IMG/VR virus record: IMGVR_UViG_3300009506_000066
Location: 1 to 43,760 of that record
Source: a virus
Length of the DNA stretch: 43,760 bases
Direction: 5' to 3' (one strand)
Shown: in pieces, positions 27,579 to 38,379 of the stretch
Layout of the letters: each line of letters opens with the position of its first letter
Position numbering within the stretch: position 1 is the stretch's first letter
Made by a program: the position numbers and the translations under genes
The notes under the pieces: model-generated
The model's database searches: none
Told to the model about the DNA's origin: nothing
What the model saw: only the letters and a program-made list of their open reading frames with translations

Positions 27579-30500
27579 ATGGCAGCAGAGGGCGTATTCA
27601 GAGTAACAAGTGATGTAGCCAGCGGTATAGCTGGTGCAACCAAGTTATTCGAAAGTATAGACAATCTAACTAAGAAGATAGATGAGCTTTCCAAAAAGGT
27701 AAAAGCCAGCACAGACAAAGTCTCTACCGGAATGAAGAAGGCTGGAGAGGCCACAAAGAACGCTGGTGATAAAGCCAAACAAGCCAAGCAAAGTACAGAT
27801 AAACTTAGCCAATCAATGAACCTGCTGTCCCGATCAGGGATGGCGGTTGGTAATGCTATGCAGAAAATGGGCGGACAGTTAATGAAAGTCCGTGATTACT
27901 GGATGGCAATGACTGATTCCTTCCGTCTTGTTACCCAGGGTATTACTAACTTTGGTAGGGCTCTGTTCTTCTTTGTTAGCATACCTTTGGTAGGTTTTAT
28001 GAAAGGCATGCTGTCTACTGCTGTAGAGTTCGAAGACCAGATGGTCAGGGTAGGAAAAACTACCGGGTTGTGGGGAGATGAGCTAAAGGATCTTACAAAC
28101 GGGATTCGTAACCTAGCACGTAACACTGCGACAAGCCATGAAGATTTAGCGGTGATGGCAGAGCAGATAGGCCAGCTGGGTATATCTAGCAAGAGTTCAA
28201 TTATAGAGTTGGTGGACCTGTTCAATATGATGTCCATTACTACGGACATCACATCCGATGACGTTGCAAAGAACATGGGTAAGATTGCTAACGCCTTTGG
28301 TTGGAACCTCAACAAATCCACAGAAGAAGTTACCAGACTTGCAAATGTAATCAACTACCTTGAGAACACGACTGCTGCATCTGCCGGGGAGATTGTAGAC
28401 GCCCTTTATAAGATAGCATCTGTGGGAGGTATCCTGGATATACAAGCTCAGGATGCTGCAGCGTTTGCTGCGTCCCTTATTGAGACGGGTATGTCAGCGG
28501 AAGAGTCTGGTACTGCTGTAAGAAACCTGTTCTACTACATGTCCCAAAACCAGGATGCGATCTTCAATGCTATGAAGAGCCATGAGAAATATAATACTCT
28601 GACAAAGGTCTCAACAGCACTGAATGAAGATTTTTCTCAGGTAATCCTTGATATAGCTGATGCTATGGAGGGAGAGGACGATAATGTAAACGCCCTGGTA
28701 ACATCTATTGAAATTGGTAACTTGCGTGGTGGTAAAGCTTTGGCAGCCTTTGGGAACAACTTCGAGAACCTTGCCAAGAATATAAGGAATGCCAGGGGTG
28801 AGTGGGAACAGTCAACGTCATTGGTACTAGAATACGAAAAGGCAATGACATCCACTAAGAACCAGATGGCCCTGCTGCAGAACAATATTAAAGACACTGG
28901 TATTACTCTTGCTGATGCGTTTCTACCCTATGTAAATCAGATAATTATGGTCTTAGTACCAGCAATACGAGAGTTGAACGAGTGGTTAACTAAGCTGGAC
29001 GATAAGACCAAGCTTATGATCATTGCTGGTATCATGCTTGCGATCGTGCTCGGCCCAATAGTGATGTTCATTGGACAGATCGCCCATGGCGTAACCCTTT
29101 TGATGATGGGTTTTGGTCAGTTTATAAAGGTTATTGCTTTGACATCTCGGACTATAGGGGGTGTTATAAAGGGGGTATCTGCCCTTATTAAATTTATCCC
29201 AGGCGTAGGTACTGCATTCTCCGCTGTTGGCGGAATAATTGCTAGGATTGGGGCCTTTCTTGTGTCTAGTACTGCGGGGTGGATAGCAGTTATAGTTCTT
29301 GTTGCGGTTGGGATTCTAAAGATCCTATCTAAGATGGGGGTAGATGTAGCCGGGTTCTTTACTAACATAGCTGATAAGGCCACAAAGTGGGGTGAAAGGT
29401 TGATGGAGACCTATGGTAATGGCCTTGCCAAAGGTTTTGCCTATGTCCTAAAAGTTATAACCTGGATTGCTAATACTATAGCTAGCTTCTTTAAGTCTGC
29501 GTCTCCTCCAAAAGCTGGTCCACTAAAAACTATCAACAAATGGGGTGGTAAGCTGATGGAAACCTATTTGAAGGGTTTCTACTTAGCGGACTTCGACATT
29601 TTATCAGGTGTTGGTAGGATTATAGAAAGATACCTTACCATGGGAGTGAAGTCAGAGAACATGGGAGGGGCCCTAAAGAAGGTTCTAAAGGCCCGCACGG
29701 CCTTATCCCAATTGATAGACTTATATAATAAGACTGGGGTTGTAGATCAGGGACTGTTGTCACAGACTACGCAGGGCCTCGGGTACATGACGGAACATGT
29801 CCAGAAATTAATTAAACTCTGGTTAGAGTATGGGAAGATACAAGAGCGCATACGCCAACTTGAGGAGAAAAGGAAGGATGTTGTTCGTGGATACCAGGAA
29901 GAGGTAGAGGGTATTAGTGCATCCAATATGTCCCTGGAGGACAAGGTAAATGCCATACGTATGGCACAGTTTAACCGGGATTCTGAGTTACGGGCTATAG
30001 ATAAAGAGAAGGCTGGATTAGAGGATCAGTCTGCTGAGATGAAAGATCAACTTGAATGGCAGCAGAAGTTTGTTGATGCTATGCAAGATCAAGATAGCAT
30101 AATGGAGAAGCTGAATAACACACTTGATAAGCTTGCTAAGGGGATGGAGGGCATGGGAGGTCTTGGTGGTGACATCGGGACTGACCTGGAGAAATCTGTA
30201 CAAGAGGCAGAGGATGCGATAAAAGGACTTCAAGACAGGCTCGGTGAGGGTGGCCTGATGTGGGAGTTCCTAAAGAAAGGGTTTACTGGTGAGCCTGTTG
30301 ATTGGTACAACATCATATCCAACTTTGACCCAGAGCTCGCTGAGAAACTTAGAGAGTTTTACGAGATAGGGCAAACGTTGGGAGAAACCTGGGATACTCT
30401 TGTTGAGAAGTGGAATACGCTTGTGGGGTATTTCGAAAGTGCTAAGACAACCTGGGGTAACGTAAAGACTTGGTTCCAAGGTATTGGGGATTCTTTACAG

Positions 30501-31442
30501 GGGTTCCTGGATACTATAACGTCATTCGATACGGATACGATAAAAGAGAAAATAAAGTCTGGTATTGCATCTTTGGTAACAGCTGTCTATGATACTTTGT
30601 TTGAGTTTCTTGGTGTAGGCGATGAGGAGAAGAGAGGAGAGCTGGCTGAGAGATGGTCAAAGATGTTCTTTGATGCAGTGGCTATAGGTGCTAAGCTTCT
30701 AGAGCTAGTTGGTTTGGCTTACACAGCTTTATACCAATCCCTCGTGACTGTTTGGAGTGAGAGGTTAGAAACCTTTAGGACATGGTGGGCGAGTGTTATT
30801 ATACAACCTATCCAGGAGGCCTGGGAAAACTCTCTTGCAAAACAATTACTTGAGATCGGTAGAAATATAATCGAAGGCATGTGGAACGGGTTCAAAGAGT
30901 GGTTTGATGAGCACATAGGTGACTGGACTACGAAGATGGAGGAGATTATTACTGCCATAAAAACTGCTCTTGGTATTTCGTCACCATCCACAGTAATGGA
31001 GGAGATTGGTGTCGCTATTATCCAGGGCTTGTGGGATGGTATGGTAAAGATATGGGAAGATGTTACAAAATGGTTCAACAATCTTGCATCACTAATCCCC
31101 AATTGGGTAAAAATAGCTCTTGATATATTTTCACCCTCTAGGGTTATGGAAAAGCTAGGAGAGATGACGATAAAGGGCTACTGGATTGGTATGGACAATG
31201 AGGTAGACAATGTAAGGAGAGTTGCCATGTCTGTAGCAGCAGCTCCTGTTGATGCAATGTCGGGTGGGGCTCTTCCTGTCCAGCCTATTGCAGGTGTGGG
31301 TGGCCCAACTATTCATATAGAGATAAATGATCCAGTTGTAAGGGATCAGACAGATATCGACAGGCTTGCAAAAGCTGTCGCTGATAAATTATCTGCTGCT
31401 CTTGTAAAGCAGCAGGGGTACGGTGGGCAAACACCGTGGTAG
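27579..31442 (+). CDS. Tape measure protein
   Basis: 1287 residues, the second longest gene here, setting tail length. The N-terminus is a Lys/Ala/Ser coiled coil (DELSKKVKASTDKVSTGMKK). The phage minor-tail TP901-like core follows (FEDQMVRVGKTTGLWGDELK, then TSHEDLAVMAEQIGQLGISS), then hydrophobic helices around 470-590 (MLAIVLGPIVMFIGQIAHGV) able to span a membrane at DNA ejection. Repeated segments with SPSTVMEEIG and SPSRVMEKLGE mark the C-terminal part, typical of tape measures. GGGAG precedes the ATG, which lies three bases after the chaperone stop. Confidence 0.95.
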   Translation: MAAEGVFRVTSDVASGIAGATKLFESIDNLTKKIDELSKKVKASTDKVSTGMKKAGEATKNAGDKAKQAKQSTDKLSQSMNLLSRSGMAVGNAMQKMGGQLMKVRDYWMAMTDSFRLVTQGITNFGRALFFFVSIPLVGFMKGMLSTAVEFEDQMVRVGKTTGLWGDELKDLTNGIRNLARNTATSHEDLAVMAEQIGQLGISSKSSIIELVDLFNMMSITTDITSDDVAKNMGKIANAFGWNLNKSTEEVTRLANVINYLENTTAASAGEIVDALYKIASVGGILDIQAQDAAAFAASLIETGMSAEESGTAVRNLFYYMSQNQDAIFNAMKSHEKYNTLTKVSTALNEDFSQVILDIADAMEGEDDNVNALVTSIEIGNLRGGKALAAFGNNFENLAKNIRNARGEWEQSTSLVLEYEKAMTSTKNQMALLQNNIKDTGITLADAFLPYVNQIIMVLVPAIRELNEWLTKLDDKTKLMIIAGIMLAIVLGPIVMFIGQIAHGVTLLMMGFGQFIKVIALTSRTIGGVIKGVSALIKFIPGVGTAFSAVGGIIARIGAFLVSSTAGWIAVIVLVAVGILKILSKMGVDVAGFFTNIADKATKWGERLMETYGNGLAKGFAYVLKVITWIANTIASFFKSASPPKAGPLKTINKWGGKLMETYLKGFYLADFDILSGVGRIIERYLTMGVKSENMGGALKKVLKARTALSQLIDLYNKTGVVDQGLLSQTTQGLGYMTEHVQKLIKLWLEYGKIQERIRQLEEKRKDVVRGYQEEVEGISASNMSLEDKVNAIRMAQFNRDSELRAIDKEKAGLEDQSAEMKDQLEWQQKFVDAMQDQDSIMEKLNNTLDKLAKGMEGMGGLGGDIGTDLEKSVQEAEDAIKGLQDRLGEGGLMWEFLKKGFTGEPVDWYNIISNFDPELAEKLREFYEIGQTLGETWDTLVEKWNTLVGYFESAKTTWGNVKTWFQGIGDSLQGFLDTITSFDTDTIKEKIKSGIASLVTAVYDTLFEFLGVGDEEKRGELAERWSKMFFDAVAIGAKLLELVGLAYTALYQSLVTVWSERLETFRTWWASVIIQPIQEAWENSLAKQLLEIGRNIIEGMWNGFKEWFDEHIGDWTTKMEEIITAIKTALGISSPSTVMEEIGVAIIQGLWDGMVKIWEDVTKWFNNLASLIPNWVKIALDIFSPSRVMEKLGEMTIKGYWIGMDNEVDNVRRVAMSVAAAPVDAMSGGALPVQPIAGVGGPTIHIEINDPVVRDQTDIDRLAKAVADKLSAALVKQQGYGGQTPW

Positions 31443-31451
31443 GAGTGATAA

Positions 31452-32915
31452 ATGGCACAACTTTTTAACCTTTCCGTGTCTGATGGGTCAGATACATTAG
31501 TATTTTTTTCTACTAGCCAGGGTACTGGCACCCGGTACCAACTTGCTGATGGTGGGTTCCAGGTGGGTCTTCCTGCTGCATCAAGGTCTTTTGGTTTACT
31601 GCGCCCTGGCATAGGAGTAATGACTAAGGAGCACTTCGAGACCCGTGAGTGCACGATAGCATTTTCTATTTACGCATCCAGCAGGTCTAACGCTGTTTCT
31701 CAAGTACATCGTATAAACTCTGTTCTAAAGAATGTGTCCCAGCGTGCTAAGACTGGTATGGGTGAGAGGGTAGATCTGATGTATGCTTGGGAGGGTGCCG
31801 GGTCAGCTACTTATCTAGAGGTCTACGCAGGGGAGCTTGTACTTCCCGATGATTTGTGGTCTGTAGAGGGTATACATGGTCAAATATATGGTGAGTATGT
31901 TGTTCCTAACCTCGTACTAAGATTATGGCTAAGTCCGGATGCCTGGAAGATATCTCCCAGGAGCACCAGTATGGTTGCGGTACCTCTTACTAATAGTTAT
32001 GGAAGTAATAATACCAGCGGGCTAAGGGTGCGGAACACTGGCACAAATTATGTTACGATTTCTGCGGGGTCTGTGGATGGGGACGCCCCATGTCCTATAA
32101 AGGTTACTGTTGACCCTGGGGACGCAAACTATTCAAATTATTATTATCTGTACATGGGTCTGCAGAGACAACTGGATGGATATCCTATTAATCTTTTGTA
32201 TGATAGTGCAAACGTTACATATCTTACTGGTGGATCTACAAGTACTATTGGTGGTGGTTATGGAGGAAATTATAAGAGGACAGTATATACTGGGGCCTTT
32301 GTTGGCGCTTTTGCTCAATATTATTGGGACTTCAATAATACGAAAGGATTGTTTTATCAGTTTGTAAATCACGGCGAAGACCATGGTTCAGGTTATAAAG
32401 ATATTGCATATGCTATGGGAATGGATGACTATGTTACGATGGGTATAACCTCTAAGGGAGACTGGTTTTCGGCAACTTACTCTTTTCTGAGTACAAATTG
32501 TGGGGTTATACAACTTCCCCCAGGCCCAAAAGAACTGGCTGACCTTGGGACCTTCCATGAAGACCTTTCATTAGGTGTGTGGGTCGCTTGTGCCAATCCG
32601 AATGGTGGTGTAGCTAGTATGGATTACATCGACTACCTTCCGATCGGTGATGGTGCTAGAATATGGAGGTGTAGGTTGCCAACTACTGGTGGTGGATCCG
32701 CTATTGATGACGGTTGGCAAGGTATAGAATATGTTACTGGTGGTGGTAAGATATGGACACCATTTTACGCTGTTCTGAATCCATTAAAAATAATCCCGGG
32801 GGAAAGCCAGAGAATATACTTCAAGACTGTTGGTTCGTCAAATGGCGCCGAGCATACACGGGAAATTAAAGTACGTGTATCATACGTACCATCTTATAGG
32901 ACAATGGTAGAATAA
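31452..32915 (+). CDS. Distal tail protein-like
   Basis: 487 residues right after the tape measure, the place of Dit proteins that cap the tube and hold the tip. The first 170 residues have a beta-rich hub pattern (GGFQVGLPAASRSFGLLRPG, then VHRINSVLKNVSQRAKTG). A Gly/Tyr/Asn-rich middle domain follows (GGSTSTIGGGYGGNYKRTV), longer than in simple Dit proteins and likely a galectin- or carbohydrate-module-like insertion. GGTAGGAGTG precedes the ATG. It overlaps the next start by one base. Confidence 0.68.
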   Translation: MAQLFNLSVSDGSDTLVFFSTSQGTGTRYQLADGGFQVGLPAASRSFGLLRPGIGVMTKEHFETRECTIAFSIYASSRSNAVSQVHRINSVLKNVSQRAKTGMGERVDLMYAWEGAGSATYLEVYAGELVLPDDLWSVEGIHGQIYGEYVVPNLVLRLWLSPDAWKISPRSTSMVAVPLTNSYGSNNTSGLRVRNTGTNYVTISAGSVDGDAPCPIKVTVDPGDANYSNYYYLYMGLQRQLDGYPINLLYDSANVTYLTGGSTSTIGGGYGGNYKRTVYTGAFVGAFAQYYWDFNNTKGLFYQFVNHGEDHGSGYKDIAYAMGMDDYVTMGITSKGDWFSATYSFLSTNCGVIQLPPGPKELADLGTFHEDLSLGVWVACANPNGGVASMDYIDYLPIGDGARIWRCRLPTTGGGSAIDDGWQGIEYVTGGGKIWTPFYAVLNPLKIIPGESQRIYFKTVGSSNGAEHTREIKVRVSYVPSYRTMVE

Positions 32916-34039
32916 TGACACACTTTTTTGCTACATTTAGAGAAGAGGGAGACGCCCAATGGGGGGCGGTTGGTACCTTTGATGTTTCTTCTGGGCTTTC
33001 GTTTGGTACCCAATTAAATGGAGGGTATGCTGGTGCAAGTATGCAGGTAAATCTTCCACAGAGGCAGTCCTCGTGGTTTGCCAGGACAGTGCTAGGATCC
33101 GAGGTTACTATCTACGATGATCTTGGGCGATATGTTTATAATGGAAGGGTTAGTGGTGTAAACACTATTAGTGACGGAGTAGGCGTGACTGCGTCTGGTT
33201 TTTGGGGGGATGGATCAAAGATAACCGTACCAACGGCCTTGTGGCTTGACCCAGCTACAACTAATGGTCTGGTAATATATGAGGCATCAGCCCTGGTTCC
33301 TTCCTGGAGCCCTGCATTAGGAGCAACATATTTGAATGTTCCTGTTGGAGCTCAGGAGTATGATGATGAGGTAAAAGTAGCCGATCTTATTACAGAAATG
33401 CTAAAGGTTGGGTACAGGACAGACTCTGTTGTCCCTGTGCATATTGCGTTATATGCAAACCAGATTCCTCGGATGATTGTTGAGGATAAGCCAGTATATA
33501 TTAATTACTATGTAGAGGCTGATACTGACAAAGGGGCGTCTGGGTCAACCATATCTATAGATGATGTGTATAATGAGATCTATGCTTTATATGACGACCC
33601 AGCTACGGATTCTGTTGGACCAACTATGTATCCCAGTCCTGTGTCTGACCTCGCATCACAATCAAAATACGGCAAGAGACAGGGTATTATCAATACGGGT
33701 GAATATGGCTTAGGCATTGCTCAAGATCTTCTTGGGTTAGCAAATATTAAATATGCATGGCCCACTGAGCAGTTTCCCATAGAAGTAAGCTCCTATGTTA
33801 GAAATAGTAATGGTGCTTACGAGCCCCCCTATGTCATTAAAGCTGGAGACTGGTTATCAATTACAAACCTTGATGAGGTTTCGGTTTTGAAGTCTTTTGA
33901 TCCTGAGAGGGTGGATGGGTTTGTTACTGGCACGTCTTATTCTTCAGATTCTGCGAGCATAAGGATTACTATGGGCAGTGGTGATAAAAACTTGGAATAT
34001 ATGCTTGCCAGACTAGGGTTGTCCGGAGGTCTTAGTTAA
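32915..34039 (+). CDS. Tail tip/baseplate protein
   Basis: 374 residues following the Dit-like gene. The N-terminus is beta-rich with an exposed-loop pattern (FDVSSGLSFGTQLNGGYAGA, then GSEVTIYDDLGRYVYNGRVS), as in tail-tip hubs related to gp27/Tal N-termini. It lacks a recognisable peptidase or glycosidase. The C-terminus is polar and ends LARLGLSGGLS. The ribosome site is weak; coupling to the upstream stop is likely. Confidence 0.62.
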   Translation: MTHFFATFREEGDAQWGAVGTFDVSSGLSFGTQLNGGYAGASMQVNLPQRQSSWFARTVLGSEVTIYDDLGRYVYNGRVSGVNTISDGVGVTASGFWGDGSKITVPTALWLDPATTNGLVIYEASALVPSWSPALGATYLNVPVGAQEYDDEVKVADLITEMLKVGYRTDSVVPVHIALYANQIPRMIVEDKPVYINYYVEADTDKGASGSTISIDDVYNEIYALYDDPATDSVGPTMYPSPVSDLASQSKYGKRQGIINTGEYGLGIAQDLLGLANIKYAWPTEQFPIEVSSYVRNSNGAYEPPYVIKAGDWLSITNLDEVSVLKSFDPERVDGFVTGTSYSSDSASIRITMGSGDKNLEYMLARLGLSGGLS

Positions 34040-37000
34040 TGAAAATAGATCGTCAGGTTATTGATTTTCTGAAGACATATTTTGTACCTCGTAGAGGAGA
34101 TAGCCATGTAGCTGGTAGTATTATTCCTGGTGGTACTAACACGTATAATCTGGGGGCATCTACCAACAGATGGGATACTATCTATGCACGTCAGGTAGTT
34201 GCAGATAGTTTGACAGGGGGTGGAGGAGCAGCAAATGCGGATACACTAGACGGATTCCACGCATCTCTGACTCCGACCCCCAGTACTATCTTACCCTTAG
34301 ATGCGTCCCAGAAGTACCCAACTACAACTTATCCAGACGCTATTCTAAGGAATGGTACGAGATCCCTTACAGGGGATCTTGCAGTATCATCAGGGGTAAA
34401 GATCGACGGTATAGATATTAGTGCACATGCTGTGGATGCAAGTATTCACCATATTGGTGGTATGACAGCTGATTCCCACACACAGTATATGCACATATCT
34501 CAAAATAGGACAGTAAGCGCAGCCCATACTTATCAACCTGGGGCCCCTTCTCCACCATTTTATCTGGGCACAAATGCGCAGGATCAGTGGATTAACGGTC
34601 TTTATGCCGATAGAGCTTTAGACCTTGATAGGTATGTGGTTGCTGGAATGGGCCTTACTGGTGGTGGGCAGCTTACTGGTGGTAATGTTACTCTGGATGT
34701 TGGTGGTAGTGCTAATATAAGTGTTGGCGCTGATGCTATAAACCTTACTACTCCAGGGCAATTAGATGTTACCAGCACTAGTCAAGCAGCAACTGCACAT
34801 ACACATGGGATTACTGCATCAAATAACCCCGGTGTTGCCACGGCTCTTCTAAAATCAGGGAGTGATGGGTCTCTGTACCTGGGTGGAGATTTTGGTGTGG
34901 ACTCTGATACTCTATATGTGGATGTATCAGAAGATGCTGTTTATATAAATGCGGGTACACTCCCATCTAGGAGAGGGGCCCTAACAGTACATCCGGCTGT
35001 TTCATCTCAAAGAGGGCTTGTACTAGAGCAGCTAAGCGGACAGTCTGTTCCTATACTGCAGGTGTTTGACTATTCAGGGAATGACCTAATATTACTAACA
35101 AGCGATGGGGATTTAGAGAGCGGTAACCCTGGATTTGTGTCTGGACTTACTGGTTGGCAGATTACGCATACTGGTAACGCAGAGTTTTGGAATGCGTTTA
35201 TTCGGGGGGAGCTCCATGCGTCCATATTTGTAGCAGACGAGATGCATGCTACTGGTGGTACCAACGTAGTAGTAACGTCTGGAAAAGTAGCAGACCCGGG
35301 TACATCTGGCAATAATGTTATGGGATCCACAGATAGCCAATTTACTCTAAGGATACAAGCTTCCTGGGATACTGGGTTGTCTTATTTCTCTGTAGATGAT
35401 GTGATCAGATTTAAGTTTATGGGCGACTCTGGCGGGGGTCTGGACTTATGGGATGTGTTTGTAGAGGTGGATAGTGTCGGTTCTATAACTGGGAGAAACC
35501 TTAGCGAAGGTGATCCTGGATATTTCCCGATGACGGTCAGACGCAGGTCTGGTGGGTCCAGTGGTCTCGAGATACCTGCAGGTACTGGTGGTGTACTGTG
35601 GGGTAATGTTTCTGGATCTGGATATAGCGGATCAATATTATTAACCAGCGACTTGAATCAATCTCCATACATAGACATATTTACTGTTGACAACTATGTT
35701 ACTTATGCGCCCTGGAATCCGTTATCTATAAAGCCAAGAGTAAGACTTGGTAATCTTGACGGGGTACTGGGGCTGCCTGAACAGTGGGGCATTGCTTTTG
35801 GTGAGGACTTATCTGATACATCTAAACCTTATGCAGTTTTCAGTGATCTACAGGCGTCTACGCACGGTATTGAACAATCCTGGTGGGACCTTGACGGTAA
35901 TATACGAGGAGCTGTTGATCCCAGCGCTACAGGATCAGGGAAGTTGTTTTGGCTGGGGGTATCAGAATCGGACCCTGGGTTGGTGTTTAGTGGTGATGGG
36001 TTACTTACTATTAAGCAGGGATTTCTCGGCCCTTACCATGATGTTACTTTTGGCAGTGGTCTGTTATGGGTGCCTCCTCTAGGAAATAAATATACGGGGT
36101 GGCTAAATTATAGAAACTGGATAAACTTTGAGGAACCAACCACAGATACTGGGTCCAGTCATGCGGGTCCTGGAAAATATGGCGCAGCTTTTGCAGTTGG
36201 ACGTACAGGCTGGAACTATTTAGTAAATGCTGCTTTCACTGATTCTGTTGCTGAATGGACAAAGGTTGGAACGGGTACTCTTACGTGGGCATCAAGTACT
36301 TATTTCAACTCCAATGGATCTGCGAGATTGACCGCAGGAACCGCAGACACTTATATATATAATGCTGCCCCAATAACAACAGCTGTTAGTGTTCCCAATA
36401 ATGGGTATGTCACTGCGTACTGTTATATGTATATAAGTAGTGGTGTAACACCAGGACAGGGGCGTATAAGGATATACGATCGATCTAGCTCTACTTATAG
36501 AGCTACATCGTCTAATACAGTTGCTGGATCATGGGAGCTGGTTCGTGTAAGCTGGCTTAATACAACAGGAGCTGCTAAAAATGTAGAGGTGCGTCTATCT
36601 AATAATTATAATAACAGCTCTACTTATGTGTGGTTTGACTCTGTCATGTTAGAGCTGGGAGCTTATTATAACTGTTTCTTTGATAAAGAGTATGGTGGTT
36701 GGCCCGGTATAGCTTATAACGTTGATATTGGGAGCTCCAGAACAAAACAGCACGTTGGGTACTCTATAAACTTACCTACCAATGCATATACTATTAGTTG
36801 TTGGTTTACCCCTCTTAATGAGTGTTCTTTAGTAACTGGTAGCGCCAGGGTATTTGAGTGGTATGGGGATGCTGATGATAGGGTAATATTATACTCTAAC
36901 GCTACTGCTGATAGATATACGGCTTATCACCAAGCTGCTGGATCTACAGCAACAATTAATAGTCCAACAGATCCTACAGTTGGGGTTCCACACCATTTTC

Positions 37001-38370
37001 TAATGACGTTCAATGGGTCCAGGCTATACTTTTACGTAGATGGATCTTATGTAAGTGACGTGGCAGCGTCACAATCCTTTGGTACGATACCTAGCACGTT
37101 TTATCTGGGGACAGATTATGCCGGAAACAATGAAAATGCTGGTGGGTACATATCGGATTTATTTATTATATCTGATTATGTAGACGCTGATGGTGTGACA
37201 TCCATATACTCTGCTGCTGACCCCGTAAGTGTAATAAATGACTTCACATTTCGTGTATCAAGGCCTAACTATGGGTCTACAATACTTGCACCGGAAGGGG
37301 TATTTATAACAGACAGGTATGGTACAAATATTCTGGTTGCCAATACTGGTATTGTGCCCTTGGACTTAGAGGGTACTACTCTGCAGCCTGGAGATCTGAT
37401 TATAGGAAGGTCCAATGTTGGCTATCCTGGGGGGTCCTGGTTGTTCCATAACTCTGGATCTTATTCTCTTTCTTATAATGCGTTTGATGCTTGGGGGGCA
37501 ATTACTTACTTTGATCAGAACGGTGAGTTATCTATTGCTAATAGCAGCTTTCTTGGATCTGAGGGGTTGCATTTTTATAACTTAAATAATAGGACACCCA
37601 AGGCACAATCGATTCTATGGGAGCTCGGTGCCTATTTATCCGGAGCTTTTATGCAGGTATACGGAAGAAAGGAGAGCACATATGAGCACGGAGTAGTAAG
37701 TATCTCAAGCGGATCTAGATATGCTCAGCTGGAGCTGCTTGATTATACTACTCCAAGTGCATCAATAACTCTGTCTGTGTCTGATGGGGCGGGTAGATTC
37801 GCTAACATAGGTATACTAGCATCATCAGCTACTGGAGGAGGGAGGATAACTCTTGGGGGTACGTATGTGGACCTTACTAATGCTACATATGTAGATTTTA
37901 CTGGTGTTACGAATATATATGCGGATGTTAATGCTATATATTTTCACGATTCTACAAAATATGTAAGAGAGCCGAGTGGGGGCACTGACCGAGTAGGTAG
38001 ATTATATGTGCCTCTTACCTCTATGATACCATCAGCAAATTATTATTGGGGTGGCACTGTTTCTGGTACAAGTGGAGTATATAGGACAGTCTCAACAGAA
38101 TGGCCCGGGATACCTGCAAATGTTGCTGCTGCAGTATTTCGTATACATGCCAGGGATAGCGCAACGCACCCACTAACAGATGAATACTTCCAGCTGGGTC
38201 CGGCTAATGCAGCGAACCAGTACGACCACTTGAGTGTTCACCCGCCTGGGTCTAATATGTTTGCGTCTGCACAGGGTATTGTTACCGTTACAAGTAATAC
38301 AGTGTATCTTAAATGGAGCACTGCTGGCACTATGTACGTATGGTTATCAATTGTTGGGTACTTTATATAG
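34039..38370 (+). CDS. Tail fibre / receptor-binding protein with lectin-like domains
   Basis: 1443 residues, with GGAGGTCTTAGTTA before the ATG. The start has a fibre attachment module (GGTNTYNLGASTNRWDTIYA), then Gly/Ser/Thr-rich shaft repeats. At about 727-877 lies a carbohydrate-binding-module-like jelly roll (NYLVNAAFTDSVAEWTKVG ... VWFDSVMLELGAYY). At about 907-1050 lies a concanavalin/LamG-type lectin domain (NAYTISCWFTPLN ... HHFLMTFNGSRLYFYVDGS). The C-terminus is beta-rich without a visible S74 autoprotease. It probably binds host surface glycans; two binding modules in tandem may widen or strengthen binding. Confidence 0.88.
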   Translation: MKIDRQVIDFLKTYFVPRRGDSHVAGSIIPGGTNTYNLGASTNRWDTIYARQVVADSLTGGGGAANADTLDGFHASLTPTPSTILPLDASQKYPTTTYPDAILRNGTRSLTGDLAVSSGVKIDGIDISAHAVDASIHHIGGMTADSHTQYMHISQNRTVSAAHTYQPGAPSPPFYLGTNAQDQWINGLYADRALDLDRYVVAGMGLTGGGQLTGGNVTLDVGGSANISVGADAINLTTPGQLDVTSTSQAATAHTHGITASNNPGVATALLKSGSDGSLYLGGDFGVDSDTLYVDVSEDAVYINAGTLPSRRGALTVHPAVSSQRGLVLEQLSGQSVPILQVFDYSGNDLILLTSDGDLESGNPGFVSGLTGWQITHTGNAEFWNAFIRGELHASIFVADEMHATGGTNVVVTSGKVADPGTSGNNVMGSTDSQFTLRIQASWDTGLSYFSVDDVIRFKFMGDSGGGLDLWDVFVEVDSVGSITGRNLSEGDPGYFPMTVRRRSGGSSGLEIPAGTGGVLWGNVSGSGYSGSILLTSDLNQSPYIDIFTVDNYVTYAPWNPLSIKPRVRLGNLDGVLGLPEQWGIAFGEDLSDTSKPYAVFSDLQASTHGIEQSWWDLDGNIRGAVDPSATGSGKLFWLGVSESDPGLVFSGDGLLTIKQGFLGPYHDVTFGSGLLWVPPLGNKYTGWLNYRNWINFEEPTTDTGSSHAGPGKYGAAFAVGRTGWNYLVNAAFTDSVAEWTKVGTGTLTWASSTYFNSNGSARLTAGTADTYIYNAAPITTAVSVPNNGYVTAYCYMYISSGVTPGQGRIRIYDRSSSTYRATSSNTVAGSWELVRVSWLNTTGAAKNVEVRLSNNYNNSSTYVWFDSVMLELGAYYNCFFDKEYGGWPGIAYNVDIGSSRTKQHVGYSINLPTNAYTISCWFTPLNECSLVTGSARVFEWYGDADDRVILYSNATADRYTAYHQAAGSTATINSPTDPTVGVPHHFLMTFNGSRLYFYVDGSYVSDVAASQSFGTIPSTFYLGTDYAGNNENAGGYISDLFIISDYVDADGVTSIYSAADPVSVINDFTFRVSRPNYGSTILAPEGVFITDRYGTNILVANTGIVPLDLEGTTLQPGDLIIGRSNVGYPGGSWLFHNSGSYSLSYNAFDAWGAITYFDQNGELSIANSSFLGSEGLHFYNLNNRTPKAQSILWELGAYLSGAFMQVYGRKESTYEHGVVSISSGSRYAQLELLDYTTPSASITLSVSDGAGRFANIGILASSATGGGRITLGGTYVDLTNATYVDFTGVTNIYADVNAIYFHDSTKYVREPSGGTDRVGRLYVPLTSMIPSANYYWGGTVSGTSGVYRTVSTEWPGIPANVAAAVFRIHARDSATHPLTDEYFQLGPANAANQYDHLSVHPPGSNMFASAQGIVTVTSNTVYLKWSTAGTMYVWLSIVGYFI

Positions 38371-38379
38371 GAGGATAAT

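Noticed and set aside
10911-28400. Further matches to ATTGTAG/ATTGAAG at about 10913, 13111, 25690 and 28385
   Set aside because: All lie inside genes at Ile-Val or Ile-Glu codons and lack the surrounding CGATTG or TAGATA context, so they are treated as chance.
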